Shown here: one piece after another, positions 63,090 to 64,000 of the stretch
Layout of the letters: the number at the start of each line of letters is the position of its first letter
Position numbering within the stretch: the stretch's first letter is position 1
From: an uncultured Olleya sp.
GTDB lineage: Bacteria; Bacteroidota; Bacteroidia; Flavobacteriales; Flavobacteriaceae
Assembly (NCBI GenBank): GCA_947503885.1
Contig: CANNFD010000001.1
Coordinates: 248,001-312,000, forward strand
DNA length: 64,000 nt
Reading direction: 5' to 3'
Position numbers and translations under genes: made by a program
Notes under the pieces: model-generated
Told to the model about the DNA's origin: nothing
The model's input: only the letters and a program-made list of their open reading frames with translations
The model's database searches: none

Positions 63090-64000
63090 ATGAAAAAACG
63101 TGGCTTAATTTACCTACTTCTTACATTATTTATCAGTTATGGTCTATACCAGATTTATGTGTTTTATTTTGATAATAACGACAACATACAATCTATATAT
63201 TTAGTACCTAAAGATGCTGTTTATATTATTGAAAGTCAAAAGCCAATAAACAATTGGGATGCTATTAGTAAAAGTGAAATTTGGAAACACTTAAATACCA
63301 ACACTTATTTTAATACTCTTGCCAAAAACTTAAATAAGTTAGACACAATATTTAAGCAACAACAAGGCACTTTTAACCGTATTGGTAATCGGGAACTTTT
63401 AATATCTGCACACGTTTATGCACCTAAACAATACGGGTTTTTATATGTCGTGGATTTACAAAAAATTGCCAAGCTTAATTTGATTAAAAATAACCTTAAT
63501 ACACTTATAAATAGCAATTATAGAGTCAGTAAACGTAATTATCATGAGCATGAAATTACAGAAGTTTATGACACTAAAAACCATGAAACACTATATATAA
63601 GTTTTATCAAAAACCAAATGATTGCGTCTTATACTCATAAATTAGTAGAAGCCTCAATTGATCAATATTCACAGCCTGAAATTGGCAGAAACCTTAATTT
63701 TATTGAAGTTAAAAAACAAGTAGGTTATAGTGACATGTTTCGCTTATACTTTCAATATGATTATTTAGATGAATTTATTAAAGTATTTTCTAATACACCT
63801 GGTTATCTAACTGAAACACTTAGCAAAAGCTTTGAATTTAGTGGTTTTAGTTTTGATTTAGATAAAAACACTATTGTTGCAAATGGATTTACCAATACTA
63901 ATAATCAAGCAACTACCTACTTAAAAGCACTTCAAAAATCAGGAAAAGGACAACGCACTATTAGTACTATTGCTCCTAAAAAAACTGCTTTATACTTAAG
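63090..64000 (+). CDS. DUF3352-like secreted/membrane-anchored protein, cut by the window end
   Basis: ATG at 63090 opens a frame that stays open to the end of the window (at least 303 codons). It has an N-terminal membrane or signal segment (MKKRGLIYLLLTLFISYGLY), then a mixed alpha/beta domain (YLVPKDAVYIIESQKPINNW, NTYFNTLAKNLNKLD) matching the DUF3352 pattern of Bacteroidota. Start is four bases after the carboxylase stop. The C-terminal part is missing. Function unknown. Confidence 0.7.
   Translation, partial: MKKRGLIYLLLTLFISYGLYQIYVFYFDNNDNIQSIYLVPKDAVYIIESQKPINNWDAISKSEIWKHLNTNTYFNTLAKNLNKLDTIFKQQQGTFNRIGNRELLISAHVYAPKQYGFLYVVDLQKIAKLNLIKNNLNTLINSNYRVSKRNYHEHEITEVYDTKNHETLYISFIKNQMIASYTHKLVEASIDQYSQPEIGRNLNFIEVKKQVGYSDMFRLYFQYDYLDEFIKVFSNTPGYLTETLSKSFEFSGFSFDLDKNTIVANGFTNTNNQATTYLKALQKSGKGQRTISTIAPKKTALYL

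Noticed and set aside
1-64000. tRNA, rRNA, insertion sequences, integrases or attachment sites
   Set aside because: None could be supported on reading through the window; the gene content looks like core chromosome.

Overview
This window comes from the chromosome of a member of the Bacteroidota, almost certainly family Flavobacteriaceae and probably a marine lineage close to genera such as Olleya or Lacinutrix (inference). The evidence is visibly AT-rich DNA, TonB-dependent receptors with an N-terminal carboxypeptidase-like domain, a secreted protein with a type IX secretion (T9SS) sorting tail, a sulfonolipid (capnine) gene pair, Flavobacteriaceae-type small proteins, recurrent TAnnTTTG -7 promoter elements, and no obvious Shine-Dalgarno sequences in front of genes. 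I see no tRNA, rRNA, insertion sequence, prophage or CRISPR array. About 59 protein genes are supported. They include two small genes under 60 codons, a release factor 2 gene whose first 157 bases are visible only if a programmed +1 frameshift is read, and one gene cut at each edge.

Layout. 0-2.7 kb: tail of an unknown gene, a small His/Cys membrane protein and a ZnuD-like TonB receptor with a His-rich loop (probable zinc uptake). 2.9-9.2 kb: six-gene run gcvT, glsA, an SDR-type reductase, pterin carbinolamine dehydratase, a Prc-type protease and a secreted protein. 9.3-15.1 kb: yebC, bcp, an endonuclease III without its Fe-S cysteines, a 51-residue small gene, an ECF sigma factor and uvrA. 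15.3-17.4 kb: two paralogous secreted 16-residue-repeat proteins, each behind a sigma-54-type promoter. 17.5-23 kb: surface-polysaccharide operon (flippase, GT4, YfhO, DUF4834-like). 23.1-25.3 kb: an outer-membrane protein and a GNAT protein. 25.4-30 kb: probable capB and capA plus oligopeptidase B. 30.1-34 kb: ybaB, an OmpA-family protein with two ten-unit arrays of 23-residue repeats, and threonine aldolase. 34.1-38.5 kb: prfB, two ArsC-family proteins (one without the active-site Cys) and a second TonB-type receptor. 38.6-46 kb: a 57-residue membrane protein, fumC, a Crp-like regulator, hutI, a transglutaminase-like protein, a coiled-coil membrane protein, hutG, a membrane protein and a GNAT. 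46-47.1 kb: T9SS-secreted beta-propeller. 47.4-56.5 kb: eight-gene minus-strand locus built around an AAA+ ATPase. 56.6-64 kb: metallo-beta-lactamase-fold lipoprotein, ettA, a small membrane protein, an FMN reductase/MarR/pirin operon, an acyl-CoA carboxylase beta subunit and a truncated DUF3352-like gene.

Best candidates for something undescribed are two. First, the AAA+ / coiled-coil / NudK / membrane-protein locus at 47.4-56.5 kb: all genes point the same way, two junctions overlap, most members match no family I know, and an unusual double hairpin lies inside the run. Second, the sigma-54-linked twin repeat proteins at 15.3-17.4 kb, which share a body of four 16-residue units but carry tails of opposite composition. 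The reductase/MarR/pirin operon gives the clearest regulatory story: a perfect 19-bp palindrome overlaps the -33 box of a textbook Bacteroidota promoter. The last gene of that operon has its intrinsic terminator inside the coding sequence, upstream of the stop codon.
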